From a virus, in IMG/VR virus record IMGVR_UViG_3300025132_000049, positions 1-55,076 of that record: a DNA stretch of 55,076 nt. One strand, given 5' to 3'. The notes under the pieces are model-generated. The model did no database searches. It saw only the letters and a list, made by a program, of their open reading frames with translations, and was not told where the DNA came from. The position numbers were made by a program, and so were the translations under genes. The stretch's first letter is position 1. The number at the start of each line of letters is the position of its first letter. Shown piece by piece: positions 19,424 through 27,970 of the stretch.

Positions 19424-20095
19424 TTATTCCACCTCTTGTTCTATTGTTTCTTGTTGTATTATTCTAGTTCCTTTTGTCATTAATTCAATTACTCTTTTAT
19501 TAATTGCTTGACTTTCTATTGTTAATCTAAACAGTTCATCCTCTTTTGATACGTCTAACATTTTAGGTGGTCTTATAGTCCAACCTGCTGCTGACAATGC
19601 TTCGATGTCTTGTTGCCTTAATGAAGTTAGCGGCCCAGATTGTAACATCTTAGGCATCTTAGGTTTAGGTATATATTGGTTAAACTCTAAACCATGTTCT
19701 TCTGCAATGATTTGTTGTTCTAACATTTCATATTGTTTGTATAACGCTGAATGTTTATTACAGTAAGTACCTCTCATTGGATAACCTTTCCTTACTTTAT
19801 GTAAAGGTATAGTTGGTCTCATTGGGTCTGATACATCCCATACCTTATGTGTACCACATACTACACATCTATCTTTAGTATTAAACTTAAATCCATGTCG
19901 TATTTTCAATGTCTTTTTCTTTTCTGGTAAAAGTACCTTAATCATTTCTTTCAATTGTTTTTTTGGTTTATCACTTTTATATTCATATTTCATTATAGCC
20001 CCTGCTGCTCTAGCAAACTTCAATGGGGGCATGAACGGGTTTGCTACTGTTGCATTAGTAGCACCTATCAAACTTGGCGGTGTATATCCTATCAT
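19424..20095 (-). CDS. Zinc-ribbon protein next to the GTPase
   Basis: The 223-residue protein starts MIGYTPPSLIGATN behind AAGGAGGAAATAAA. Around residues 84-120 it has CVVCGTHKVW and, further on, YCNKHSALYKQY, giving a C-x2-C...C-x2-H zinc site. A basic segment (SDKPKKQLKEMIKVLLPEKK) comes before it, and helices with Gln/Glu repeats end the protein. It may bind nucleic acid or another virion protein. It sits between the GTPase and the Q/P-rich protein and is only separated from the former by a 22-codon ORF. Confidence 0.7.
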   Translation of the reverse strand: MIGYTPPSLIGATNATVANPFMPPLKFARAAGAIMKYEYKSDKPKKQLKEMIKVLLPEKKKTLKIRHGFKFNTKDRCVVCGTHKVWDVSDPMRPTIPLHKVRKGYPMRGTYCNKHSALYKQYEMLEQQIIAEEHGLEFNQYIPKPKMPKMLQSGPLTSLRQQDIEALSAAGWTIRPPKMLDVSKEDELFRLTIESQAINKRVIELMTKGTRIIQQETIEQEVE

Positions 20096-20160
20096 TTTAT
20101 TTCCTCCTTACATTCTTTACATTGACACATTAGTGCCATTGAACAATTATTTGTTATCAT
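20092..20160 (-). CDS. 22-residue Cys-rich mini-ORF
   Basis: An ATG at 20160 overlaps the GTPase stop (TAATG) and reads 22 codons to a TGA overlapping the next ATG (ATGA). The peptide contains six residues spanning CQCKEC near its C-terminus, plus another Cys at position 6, so it could bind metal. The coding overlap at both ends argues for real translation or for coupling only. It has no strong ribosome site of its own. Confidence 0.4.
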   Translation of the reverse strand: MITNNCSMALMCQCKECKEEIK

Positions 20161-20828
20161 TAGTAATCCTCTATCATTGTTGCTATTCCTCTATATACCA
20201 TTTCTGAATCTGACTTTGCACTTACTATATATTTGTAGCATGGTATTCCTTTATCATTTAATTTTTGCATTCCATCTTTAAAAGCATCAAATATTGGGTG
20301 ATTTTGTATATCATCATATTCATATGTATCTTTCCATAAATCAAACTTATTAGCCCATAAACCTACTGCTACCGGATAATCATGGTTTTTCTTTTTTTGT
20401 CTCCTATTAATATTATCCCAATAACGTGAACATATTGTATCTACTAAAAATGTCCAACATAATTGTTGTTCTATATCATAGTGTTTATCCATGTGTCTAT
20501 CATCAATCATAAAAATAATGTATTTAACTTTACGGTTTTTCATATCCTTTAGCCACTCACCCCAATAAACTGTTTCTCCTCCTATATCTGCATTTTTTAT
20601 TGTATGTTGGTCTCCATCAATTTTAATAGTTTTTCTTGTTGCTCTACCTCTGCCAACGGTTCTTTGTTTAATTTTTGGCACTTCTCCTCTTGTTCTTAAT
20701 TGATGATTTAAAGTTGTTTTTCCTACCCTAGTTGCACCATATATACCAAAAGGTACTGCATGAACCTTTTTCCACATTAAACCAATTTGTTCTGCCATTA
20801 TAATGACAAATCCTGTCATCACCGACAT
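20160..20828 (-). CDS. Ras/Arf-like P-loop GTPase
   Basis: All classic GTPase motifs are visible in 222 residues: G1 GATRVGKT (31-38), a G3-like DIGGE (81-85, compare Arf DVGGQ), G4 NKFD (160-163) and G5 SAKS (about 203). A hydrophobic N-terminus (TGFVIIMAEQIGLMW) may anchor it to a membrane. Candidate switch I threonines lie in the basic segment around 57-67. It starts behind TGAGGTTATGTT and stands directly downstream of two small membrane-protein genes. Small GTPases are rare in tailed-virus structural operons. It probably switches a membrane or assembly step; the partner is unknown. Confidence 0.8.
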   Translation of the reverse strand: MSVMTGFVIIMAEQIGLMWKKVHAVPFGIYGATRVGKTTLNHQLRTRGEVPKIKQRTVGRGRATRKTIKIDGDQHTIKNADIGGETVYWGEWLKDMKNRKVKYIIFMIDDRHMDKHYDIEQQLCWTFLVDTICSRYWDNINRRQKKKNHDYPVAVGLWANKFDLWKDTYEYDDIQNHPIFDAFKDGMQKLNDKGIPCYKYIVSAKSDSEMVYRGIATMIEDY

Positions 20829-20837
20829 AACATAACC

Positions 20838-21062
20838 TCAGAATAAATGGTGATAAAAAGCCCAAAAGCCCTCCCACGCTTCTTGAAAGAAATTAATTCC
20901 AATTAAAGGTAAGGCATGACCTATTAAAAATCCACTAATTGTTGATATAACACCCCAAAAATAAAACCTTGCTCTTAGAAACCATATATCAGCAGAATGC
21001 GCTCTTTGCATATCATACGCTAAAGAGGTTTCATCCATACCAAATGCTATGGTTTCTAACAT
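20838..21062 (-). CDS. Small membrane protein of the GTPase module
   Basis: With the ATG at 21062 (GAGTGATTTAT upstream) the protein has 74 residues, MLETIAFGMDE. Residues from about 35 form one long or two short hydrophobic helices (FWGVISTISGFLIGHALPLIG), and the end is aromatic (EGFWAFYHH). It could be a minor virion membrane-interacting protein or act at lysis or ejection. It overlaps no gene but is only four to ten bases from its neighbours, so it is co-translated with the GTPase. Confidence 0.7.
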   Translation of the reverse strand: MLETIAFGMDETSLAYDMQRAHSADIWFLRARFYFWGVISTISGFLIGHALPLIGINFFQEAWEGFWAFYHHLF

Positions 21063-21067
21063 ATAAA

Positions 21068-21472
21068 TCACTCAAGTTTTGCCAAAAATGACGGAGTAAT
21101 ACTTTGTTGTTGTGGTTGCTCAACTTGTTGTTGCATATATTGTTGAGGCATAATATTAGGAGACCTATACGCTTGCATACTTTGACGTATCTTCTCTCTT
21201 TGTTGGTCGTCTCTTTGTCGTTTATTCCAATAGGTTGCTATTTTCCTATCTAATAAAGTCATTTCTATATAATCATTCAGCAATAAATCAAAGATTGCTT
21301 TCATTGCTAGTATACCACCAACAGTCATTAATCCAAAGACTAATGCGTGTGCATAATCATTGAAGGCAATCATATCTCCATACTTCGCATAGAAGTATAC
21401 ATTTGTTCCACTAATAGCACCAACGAATAATATCGTCATTACTAACTTTGTTTCTTTTTCCAACGCGGGCAT
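21068..21472 (-). CDS. Two-helix membrane protein of the GTPase module
   Basis: The 134-residue protein (MPALEKETK) has two predicted transmembrane helices: about residues 10-30 (LVMTILFVGAISGTNVYFY) and about 42-65 (ALVFGLMTVGGILAMKAIF). A basic cytoplasmic-like helix (DRKIATYWNKRQRDDQQRE) and a Gln/Pro-rich tail follow. The arrangement resembles a membrane anchor presenting a soluble tail. GAGTGAATTAA precedes the start. It could be a holin by topology alone, but its position inside the head-tail operon beside a GTPase argues for a dedicated structural or membrane role. Confidence 0.7.
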   Translation of the reverse strand: MPALEKETKLVMTILFVGAISGTNVYFYAKYGDMIAFNDYAHALVFGLMTVGGILAMKAIFDLLLNDYIEMTLLDRKIATYWNKRQRDDQQREKIRQSMQAYRSPNIMPQQYMQQQVEQPQQQSITPSFLAKLE

Positions 21473-21481
21473 TTAATTCAC

Positions 21482-21775
21482 TCAGAAGAACTCCACAGAA
21501 TATTCTAACGCACCGCTTTCCACAACATAAATACCTTCTGCTACTATTGCACCATGAAAGTCAAAATCATAATTGTGTGGAGCAGCACTAGCACCAACAT
21601 ACATTTTAGTAAATACTTTTTTACCAGATGTTGTTGCTGCATTAGAATCGTAAACCGTAATACTTCCGGCAGTATCTCCCGTAGTAAATACCTTTATTGA
21701 CGCTATCCTTGCTTTCCCAACATACACAAGTTTAGTTGCGTTTAATACGCCTGTTGTGTTACAGCCACTTACCAT
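21482..21775 (-). CDS. Small beta-barrel head protein candidate
   Basis: The 97-residue protein (MVSGCNTTG) is a continuous run of beta strands: ARIASIKVFTTG, GSITVYDSNAATTSGKKVF, HNYDFDFHGAIVAEGIYVV. This resembles small jelly-roll proteins often found after capsid genes in marine tailed viruses, thought to decorate the head or form minor fibres. GAGAGGGAAATGGA precedes the ATG. The role is inferred from pattern and position. Confidence 0.5.
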   Translation of the reverse strand: MVSGCNTTGVLNATKLVYVGKARIASIKVFTTGDTAGSITVYDSNAATTSGKKVFTKMYVGASAAPHNYDFDFHGAIVAEGIYVVESGALEYSVEFF

Positions 21776-21787
21776 TCCATTTCCCTC

Positions 21788-22162
21788 TCAATTTTCCGAA
21801 GTAATGTTTGCCTTATCAACCTTGCCTGTCTGCTCTATTTCTTTAGGAACAACAGTTTTCTTGATTGTCTTAGTAATTTTTTTTGGTTTAGGTTTAGGAA
21901 ACATAGTGTTAATTAAATCACTATCTGAGCCTTTAACATTAAACTCTTGTTTCAATAATTCCTTTGTATAAGAAGAAGAATTACTAATATCTTCCTTATC
22001 CTCTAATGAGAAACTTACTTTATACCCTGTTGCTCCAATGTAGCCAATAGCGATTAAAGCAGGTACTTTAGTTTTCTCTCCGTATTTAAACACGTATTCA
22101 TCACCGTTAGGCATATACTGCGAAACGGACTTTCCCTTTTTACTTAATTCTAAAAATGCCAT
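21788..22162 (-). CDS. Small protein after the capsid genes
   Basis: The 124-residue protein starts MAFLELSKKGKSV behind TTAAGGAGAGTTTATA. The first 75 residues look like a compact beta-rich domain (EYVFKYGEKTKVPALIAIG, YKVSFSLED). The C-terminal part is Lys/Pro-rich and probably disordered (PKPKPKKITKTIKKTVVPK). A strong hairpin separates it from the decoration-protein gene upstream. It may be a head-completion or tail-neck accessory protein; no family recognised. Confidence 0.65.
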   Translation of the reverse strand: MAFLELSKKGKSVSQYMPNGDEYVFKYGEKTKVPALIAIGYIGATGYKVSFSLEDKEDISNSSSYTKELLKQEFNVKGSDSDLINTMFPKPKPKKITKTIKKTVVPKEIEQTGKVDKANITSEN

Positions 22163-22188
22163 TATAAACTCTCCTTAAAATATAGTAG

Positions 22189-22216
22189 CCTTGACACTAC
22201 TTTCATAGTGTCAAAG
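22189..22216 (-). terminator. Hairpin after the capsid/decoration genes
   Basis: TTGACACTA (22191-22199) and TAGTGTCAA (22206-22214) make a perfect 9-bp stem with a 6-base loop, extendable by one G-U and one G-C pair. It lies in the only sizeable gap between the decoration candidate and the next gene, and is followed on the minus strand by CTACTATATTTTAA. It could be a partial terminator or an RNA-stability element that raises capsid mRNA over downstream genes. Confidence 0.55.
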
Positions 22217-22230
22217 ACCACATTTTATCT

Positions 22231-22584
22231 TTAAAGGTTGCCCCAAACTCTAACTCTTACAGAACCACCATTCGCATCATTAGCCAAAGTAGCGTTAGTA
22301 CCATCTAGTGCTGTAAACATAAGAGCAAACGATGTTGAACTCTCATAAGCACCTGCTGCACTAACCTCTACTAGAGGCAATACTGCGTTAGCGTTATCTG
22401 AACCACAAATTGTAACACAATGAACCGATGATAGGCCAAGAGCCGTAGCAGGTATTACTGAACCTGCTGCGACAATTGACGTTACATCTATCAAAGCATC
22501 AACAACGTACTCATCACCAACAGCCTTTGGAAGTGTAACTCCCTTATGGTCTGCAAGCAATGTTACGGTATATGCTAATGCCAT
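22231..22584 (-). CDS. Head decoration protein candidate
   Basis: The 117-residue protein (MALAYTVTLLADHKG) is hydrophobic and beta-rich, with Ala/Val/Thr strands and an end (GGSVRVRVWGNL) typical of small capsid proteins. It lies immediately after the major capsid gene, with a strong GAGGTGATTAAGT site, consistent with high expression. A trimeric decoration role as in lambda gpD is possible, but no direct homology is claimed. Confidence 0.55.
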   Translation of the reverse strand: MALAYTVTLLADHKGVTLPKAVGDEYVVDALIDVTSIVAAGSVIPATALGLSSVHCVTICGSDNANAVLPLVEVSAAGAYESSTSFALMFTALDGTNATLANDANGGSVRVRVWGNL

Positions 22585-22595
22585 ACTTAATCACC

Positions 22596-23957
22596 TCATG
22601 CACTCTTTAGGTTGGTAATTTTACCTTGACCCTTAAAGAAAGAACAACCTGTTTCTGCAATGGTTCTATACATTGCTTGGTTTCCTAGTGTTCCTACTCC
22701 GAATGGGTTTCCGTTATCAATTCCATCTTCAAAGTATTGTGTTGGCTTCATAACGCTCATCCAAAGATGGTCGGTATCAAGTATCAACATATCGCTTAAT
22801 GTGTTTGTAGCACTACTGTGTGATGTTTTAGGCATATCCTTACATGGGATAATTGGTATGTCAAAGTAAGTAGCGACTCTAAAGCCGACTTCTGAACCCT
22901 TAACTCCTCTTACACCATTGTGTGTAGGAATAATTTCCTTTCTATCCATAAATCTTTCTTGTGCTTGTAGCAAGTCACCAAGATGCTGAATTGTATCATA
23001 TCCTGTTAAGATAACTTTAGGACTACCACCATTTTGACGGATTCTTCTTAACATATCATTTAAGATAGTTAAAGTCATAACCCTACAATTAGCAGCAGCA
23101 TATCCATCACCATAATCTACTTCTGAATCTAAGAAAGACGCAGAAGCAGCACCACTAGACAATTGACGGTCAGTTGCACCGAAAATGGTCGTAATAGTTG
23201 TAGGTAGAGTATTTGCCGCAGCAGATGTTGCTAGAAGTCCAGCGTCATTCAATGCGTTTAACTCAGCACTTGAAGCAACTATCTTCAATAAAGAAGTATA
23301 TTGTCTACCAAGGTTTGTTACAGTATTAGCCTCATCGTATTTCTCAAGAGGCATTAGTAGCATCTTGTTTTGTACTTCTGCGTGGTGTTTACCCATATCT
23401 TCACGGATTAACGCTCTTAGGTCTCCAACACCGTCATCAATTTTAGCCATTTCTAGCGCAATTTCTGAAAACTCAAACAAATGAGCAACGGTTTTTGGGC
23501 TTGTAAACAAGGTTGTGTATTCTGGTGTAATAGCCGGAATATCATTTCCTGTTCCTAAAGAAGCATTTTCTGCAACAGCACCAATTAAATCTGCTCTTGG
23601 TGTTGCAGTACCTCTTGTTGTTCCTACTCCTGAACCACCAAGAGCAAAAGTAGAACCGCTTCCACCTTCTGCTCGGCTTTTCAAGATACGCCATCCACTT
23701 GATGTATATGGTCTCTTAGGTAGTATAGCCAAAGCATTAACTTCTTGGTTAAGCATAGACCATACTTTTTGTCCGTATATTTTGTTGTATAGTGAAGATA
23801 ATCCACTAGCACCACTCATAACTGATGTTGAAGCATCGTGAGCAGTATGTAGCCCACCAACAACACCTGCGCTCTTTAATAGAGCATTTCCTGTACCGCC
23901 CCTAATTCCATAGGAAGCAGCCTCTAAATCTTTCATTGTTTTAATATATCCACTCAT
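22596..23957 (-). CDS. Major capsid protein (HK97-type)
   Basis: The best start is the ATG at 23957 behind GGAGTGAGTTTA, giving 453 residues (MSGYIKTMKD). It follows the prohead protease directly, as in most HK97-like heads. The N-terminal 50 residues or so are Gly/Ala/Ser-rich and could be a cleavable delta-like arm. A body follows with LYNKIYGQKVWSMLNQEVN (E-loop side), NKMLLMPLEKYDEAN and PKVILTGYDTIQHLGDLLQ (P- and A-domain-like segments). Its codon use and ribosome site fit high expression. Identity rests on order, size and pattern. Confidence 0.85.
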   Translation of the reverse strand: MSGYIKTMKDLEAASYGIRGGTGNALLKSAGVVGGLHTAHDASTSVMSGASGLSSLYNKIYGQKVWSMLNQEVNALAILPKRPYTSSGWRILKSRAEGGSGSTFALGGSGVGTTRGTATPRADLIGAVAENASLGTGNDIPAITPEYTTLFTSPKTVAHLFEFSEIALEMAKIDDGVGDLRALIREDMGKHHAEVQNKMLLMPLEKYDEANTVTNLGRQYTSLLKIVASSAELNALNDAGLLATSAAANTLPTTITTIFGATDRQLSSGAASASFLDSEVDYGDGYAAANCRVMTLTILNDMLRRIRQNGGSPKVILTGYDTIQHLGDLLQAQERFMDRKEIIPTHNGVRGVKGSEVGFRVATYFDIPIIPCKDMPKTSHSSATNTLSDMLILDTDHLWMSVMKPTQYFEDGIDNGNPFGVGTLGNQAMYRTIAETGCSFFKGQGKITNLKSA

Positions 23958-23962
23958 TAAAC

Positions 23963-25174
23963 TCACTCCTCAAATTGTGCTACATAATTATTTATTTCAT
24001 TCCAAGACATTCCACTAACATCAGGTACATCAATTTCCATTGTTTGTGCCTTTGCTATTGTTTCTGTTTGTTCTGAAAGAGACTTTCTCAAGGTAGCAAA
24101 CTCTTCTTTAAGTGCCTCAACTTCATTTTTAGCATCATATTCGCTTCTAGCAACACTAGCCTTACGGACAGTTGTTTCTTCTGCGAATCGTTGTGCGAAT
24201 TGTTTCTTTAGAGAATCATATGCCATTTTCTCTAATTGTTCCGCTTTAAACGCTTCATACGCTTTTTCTACATTACCTGTTGAAAGGTCTAAAGTAGAAA
24301 ACTCATCGTCATTCCACTCTTTATATAGAGAACCTAGTTGACCTGCTTGTTCATGCTTTTTGCCTTGTGTTTCTTCACCTGCACCTGCATTTTCAACAAA
24401 TCCTTCTGGCCCTGTTCTGCCTTTCATTTCAGTATCAGAGTAACTCATTTCAACATCATCTTCTTCTTCATCAAAATCTGCTGCTTCTTTGTCTTTACCC
24501 ATTTCTTCTAATGATTCATCCATCCCATCCATATTTTCAATGTCTAGTTCAGGTTCATCACCCTTTTCTTCTTCTTTCTTAAAATCGTTTAATTGACTCA
24601 TAAAGCCATTTAACTCTTCTAACGCTTTTTCCAATTTTTCACTCATTTTTTCTTTCTCCTCTTTTAAAATATCAAACTTTGCTTCTGGATTTATACCTTT
24701 CTCACAAACTGTTACCTCATGGAGTTCTAACTTGTCAATTTCATTATATTCGCCTAATTCTTCACTAGTCTTTTTTCTTTTACTTAAGGCTTGACCACCT
24801 ATACTAAATGAACGCAATGTTCCTTTTCTTATACCTCTTGAAATCTCTTTTGCTTTTTCTATGTCATCTCTTAATTTAATAACAACATAAAACCCTACAT
24901 CATCTACTTGTGTTCTATGGAGATTACCATGTTTATCTCTATATTTTTCTATTACATCTCCTACTTGAACATTTGAATGATTTGACATTACATTTCTATA
25001 TTTAGGGTCTTTCATGTATTTAACTACTGCTTCTTCTAATGCTTTTAATGTGATTAAATCATTTTGTTTATCTACTATTTCTATTGAAGCATAACCACCA
25101 ATAACTAAATCATCCGATTTAAGTATATTAAACTCAGTATCTTCCCCTGACTTCAACAATATTGCTTCGGACAC
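23963..25174 (-). CDS. Prohead protease fused to scaffold domain
   Basis: Residues 1-180 fit the S78/herpesvirus-assemblin-like prohead protease: GGYASIEIVDKQNDLI, a catalytic His in MSNHSN (H66) and a catalytic Ser in RSFSIGG (S124). Residues from about 180 to 403 are acidic and helical, like a scaffold; the first part is Glu/Asp-rich and the last part coiled (KNEVEALKEEFATLRKSL). The last 15 residues include MSWNEIN, a motif shared with the N-terminal tag on many other proteins here. The start appears to be GTG (25174). It should shape the prohead and cleave itself and other head proteins. Confidence 0.85.
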   Translation of the reverse strand: MSEAILLKSGEDTEFNILKSDDLVIGGYASIEIVDKQNDLITLKALEEAVVKYMKDPKYRNVMSNHSNVQVGDVIEKYRDKHGNLHRTQVDDVGFYVVIKLRDDIEKAKEISRGIRKGTLRSFSIGGQALSKRKKTSEELGEYNEIDKLELHEVTVCEKGINPEAKFDILKEEKEKMSEKLEKALEELNGFMSQLNDFKKEEEKGDEPELDIENMDGMDESLEEMGKDKEAADFDEEEDDVEMSYSDTEMKGRTGPEGFVENAGAGEETQGKKHEQAGQLGSLYKEWNDDEFSTLDLSTGNVEKAYEAFKAEQLEKMAYDSLKKQFAQRFAEETTVRKASVARSEYDAKNEVEALKEEFATLRKSLSEQTETIAKAQTMEIDVPDVSGMSWNEINNYVAQFEE

Positions 25175-25213
25175 AACGGCACTTCCACACTTTACTATAT
25201 TAACTCAGCGACA

Positions 25214-27724
25214 TTAATCAATTTGCATGGTTAATTTTTTAAACCTATCTTGGGTAATATCCCATAAATCTTCCTTATCAGACCTTTCTAACATTGTTTG
25301 TTTTATTCCTGTCCAAGCAAGCCATGTTTTCTGGTTTTTAACAGGTATTACTCTCATATGTAATCTAGTATCAAACTTATCACCTTCTAATTTATATTCG
25401 TGATAACCATGCTTTTGCACACCAAGTAGTATTTTACCACTATCAATTAAATTATCCTTTTGTACGCTTCTAGATATTTCAGCAGGGTATTTACCAGATT
25501 TACCAAATAAGTTATAAATGTCTTTAGTTGAATCAATGTTTATAGTCCATGCTATTGTTTTATCTTTATATTCAATTATTAAATCTAAATTATCATCTTT
25601 TCTATCATATATTTTAAATGAACCATATCTGTTTTCATTTTCATCTTTATCTTTAATTATCAATTTACTATTAGCAGCAAACTTTTGTCTACCAATAGGA
25701 ATAAAGGCATCCATATCATTCATCCAATTTTTTAATTTTTTAGGTTCATTATCAAATAATGCTTCTGTTAATTCTGAATCATCTTTAACTAAAAACTCAA
25801 ATATTTCTTTAATGTGTAGTCCTTCTTCTTTAGGGTCTTTATCTTGAAGGAATTGTTTTATTTTAACTACTGCTTCTCCAGATTTGGCTTTATTTATTTC
25901 AGATAATTGGTCTTTCCATAAATCCATATCAGCAATAGCATTCTTTTCCATTAGACTATCTCCCACTACTCCATATACATTAAATCCTTCATAATCAGAT
26001 TTTAATAATATTTCAGCAGTACCGTGTATTCCATCAGTAATAGTATATTTCAAAAGTGCTTCTTCAACATTATACTTTAATGACTTTCTACCATCTTTAG
26101 CAAGTAATTCTAAAGTAACTACTTTTTCAGGTGTTTCAACTTCTGGTATCTCAATTACTTTTGCTGAGTATAAACTAAAGCCCTTCCCTGCCCTTCTGAC
26201 TTCATCAACTTTAACTCTAACAATAGAACCAATATTCACATTCTCTTTGGTATTCAATGCTTTACCTACTTTCAAATATGTTTTACCTTCGTATTCTGTA
26301 CCATCATATGTCCTAGTATCTTCTCCGTTTAGTGGCCCAATTCCAACAGTATAGGAGTATAAATTAGATTTTGTTTTTCTTTTTTCTAACACTATAACAT
26401 CTAAGTCAACAAACTTCTTGTATTTAATCCACTTAGGATTTTTCTTAACTCCAATGTAATAGGTAGATTCTATATCTTTGATGACTACTCCTTCTGATGT
26501 AGGAGATTCCATAATATCTTTAGCATACTTACTAATTTCCTTTAATGAGTCTGCCGTTCTAGTATTCTTTTTATTAGGAAACTCTAATTCATCTTCTGAA
26601 TGTTGTGCTAACTGATATTGTAATATGTTAATTCTTTCTCTAAGCGGATTATCCGCATGACTAGAACCATCGTGGCTCATTATATCAAATACTTTAGCCT
26701 TCAATGTAGCATCCTTGTATTTATTTTTAAATAAATGTGCTATTGTATCTGCCCTATGTAATGGTTCATCTCCATCATATAGTATTAATTCAGCATCTAA
26801 TATCATTTCACCAAACTTCTTTTGTTTCATTATCTTAATTATTTTCTCACATTTATCAGAAATATCCTTTTCATTATATGTAAATACTTTAACACTATTA
26901 TTATTCTTATGTATCTGGATTCTAATGCCATCATATTTTTCTTGGACTATCCATTCTCCGCTAAATCCTTTCAAATCTTTAATATCATCTACTTCAAATA
27001 TTCTATACATTGGTTTATTAGGTACAATAAAATCTATTTCTGATTTCTCTTCATCACTTTTCTTTAATTCTATCTGGGCTAATTCTTCCCATTCTTCCTC
27101 TGTTTTGTATTCTAAAAACACTTTTTTCAATAATTCTAATGCTCCTTTAAACTTACTTTCTATTCTTTTAGAATCTTTATTGTCGCCATAGTGTTCTATA
27201 ATATACAAAGGTACATCTTTTATTGATATATCTAATCCTTCTATATTATTAGTTAGTTTATCTGGTTTCAAGTCATGTTTTTCCCATGCTTTAGCGGGAA
27301 TACTTTCAGAATCAGAACGTAATGCGTAATGAATAAATATAGCAAATAAATTACTACTTCTAATTAAATTGGGTATTACTTCATCACCCATCTGTCTAGC
27401 AAAGGGGTCATTCAATTCATCAGAATTAAATCTCAATTCTTTAATAGAATCAAATAATTTCTTAGCATCATAAGATTGTGGATTCATTACCTCTTTACTA
27501 AATACATTATCTTCTTCTAAAAACTTTTTTAATGCGCTAGCAAAATCACCTAGTCCGTCAAAATCCTCTCTTATTTGTTTAACAGAAGTAATCCAATTAT
27601 TTCTATATTGCTTTGGTTCTTCTTTTGCTGAAAGATAATTATATCTAACATCCTCGTAAAAATCTAATATACGCTTCGCCAATGCTTTACTATCCTTACC
27701 GACAAAAGCATCTTTTAAAAGCAT
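25214..27724 (-). CDS. ATP-dependent DNA ligase with extra domains
   Basis: Ligase motifs are clear: motif I EKYDGIRIQ with adenylated Lys263, motif III LDAELIL (about 310), IIIa KVFDIM (about 347), IV SEGVVIKD (410-417) and V WIKYKK (432-437), then an OB fold to about 540. A 240-residue helical N-terminal part and a 290-residue C-terminal part flank the core, making 836 residues. The end (GYHEYKLEGDKFDTRLHMR, then TWLAWTGIKQ) is beta-rich and may be a phosphoesterase-like or nucleic-acid-binding domain. It lies between two scaffold-like genes and the protease, an unusual place for a repair enzyme. It could seal genome nicks at packaging or on entry. Confidence 0.9.
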   Translation of the reverse strand: MLLKDAFVGKDSKALAKRILDFYEDVRYNYLSAKEEPKQYRNNWITSVKQIREDFDGLGDFASALKKFLEEDNVFSKEVMNPQSYDAKKLFDSIKELRFNSDELNDPFARQMGDEVIPNLIRSSNLFAIFIHYALRSDSESIPAKAWEKHDLKPDKLTNNIEGLDISIKDVPLYIIEHYGDNKDSKRIESKFKGALELLKKVFLEYKTEEEWEELAQIELKKSDEEKSEIDFIVPNKPMYRIFEVDDIKDLKGFSGEWIVQEKYDGIRIQIHKNNNSVKVFTYNEKDISDKCEKIIKIMKQKKFGEMILDAELILYDGDEPLHRADTIAHLFKNKYKDATLKAKVFDIMSHDGSSHADNPLRERINILQYQLAQHSEDELEFPNKKNTRTADSLKEISKYAKDIMESPTSEGVVIKDIESTYYIGVKKNPKWIKYKKFVDLDVIVLEKRKTKSNLYSYTVGIGPLNGEDTRTYDGTEYEGKTYLKVGKALNTKENVNIGSIVRVKVDEVRRAGKGFSLYSAKVIEIPEVETPEKVVTLELLAKDGRKSLKYNVEEALLKYTITDGIHGTAEILLKSDYEGFNVYGVVGDSLMEKNAIADMDLWKDQLSEINKAKSGEAVVKIKQFLQDKDPKEEGLHIKEIFEFLVKDDSELTEALFDNEPKKLKNWMNDMDAFIPIGRQKFAANSKLIIKDKDENENRYGSFKIYDRKDDNLDLIIEYKDKTIAWTINIDSTKDIYNLFGKSGKYPAEISRSVQKDNLIDSGKILLGVQKHGYHEYKLEGDKFDTRLHMRVIPVKNQKTWLAWTGIKQTMLERSDKEDLWDITQDRFKKLTMQID

Positions 27725-27730
27725 CTAATA

Positions 27731-27970
27731 TTATTCCTTTCCAAACTCAGGTCTAATTCCTTCTAATACTTCTAACTTTTCTTCCGCAGGTTTTTTCTTA
27801 GGTTTAGTAAGTTTAACTTCTTCTCCTTCTGTTTCTACGGTTTCTTCTAATGGTAATTCATTATAATTAATAATTTCACCTACTGCTTCTTTTGCTTTAT
27901 TTACAGCATCTACTAGTAACTCTTCCATTTTTTCTTCCTTTGTTATTTTTTTAGGTAATAAATCATCCAT
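27731..27970 (-). CDS. Small acidic protein in the scaffold region
   Basis: This 79-residue protein (MDDLLPKKITKEEK) is highly charged and helical at the N-terminus, with a Glu/Lys/Pro-rich tail (VKLTKPKKKPAEEKLEVLEG). GGAGGTTATTGA precedes it and its start abuts the previous stop. Charge and position suggest a scaffold or assembly accessory protein. No tag motif and no family recognised. Confidence 0.65.
   Translation of the reverse strand: MDDLLPKKITKEEKMEELLVDAVNKAKEAVGEIINYNELPLEETVETEGEEVKLTKPKKKPAEEKLEVLEGIRPEFGKE

Noticed and set aside
21068-21472. Holin
   Set aside because: Two membrane helices fit a holin, but it is co-transcribed with structural genes beside a GTPase and no endolysin gene is visible in the window.
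26715-27191. 158-codon plus-strand frame rich in Leu, Ile and Ser that looks like a membrane protein
   Set aside because: It is antisense to the ligase catalytic core, whose motifs are unmistakable. The hydrophobic look comes from reading Lys/Glu-rich sequence backwards.
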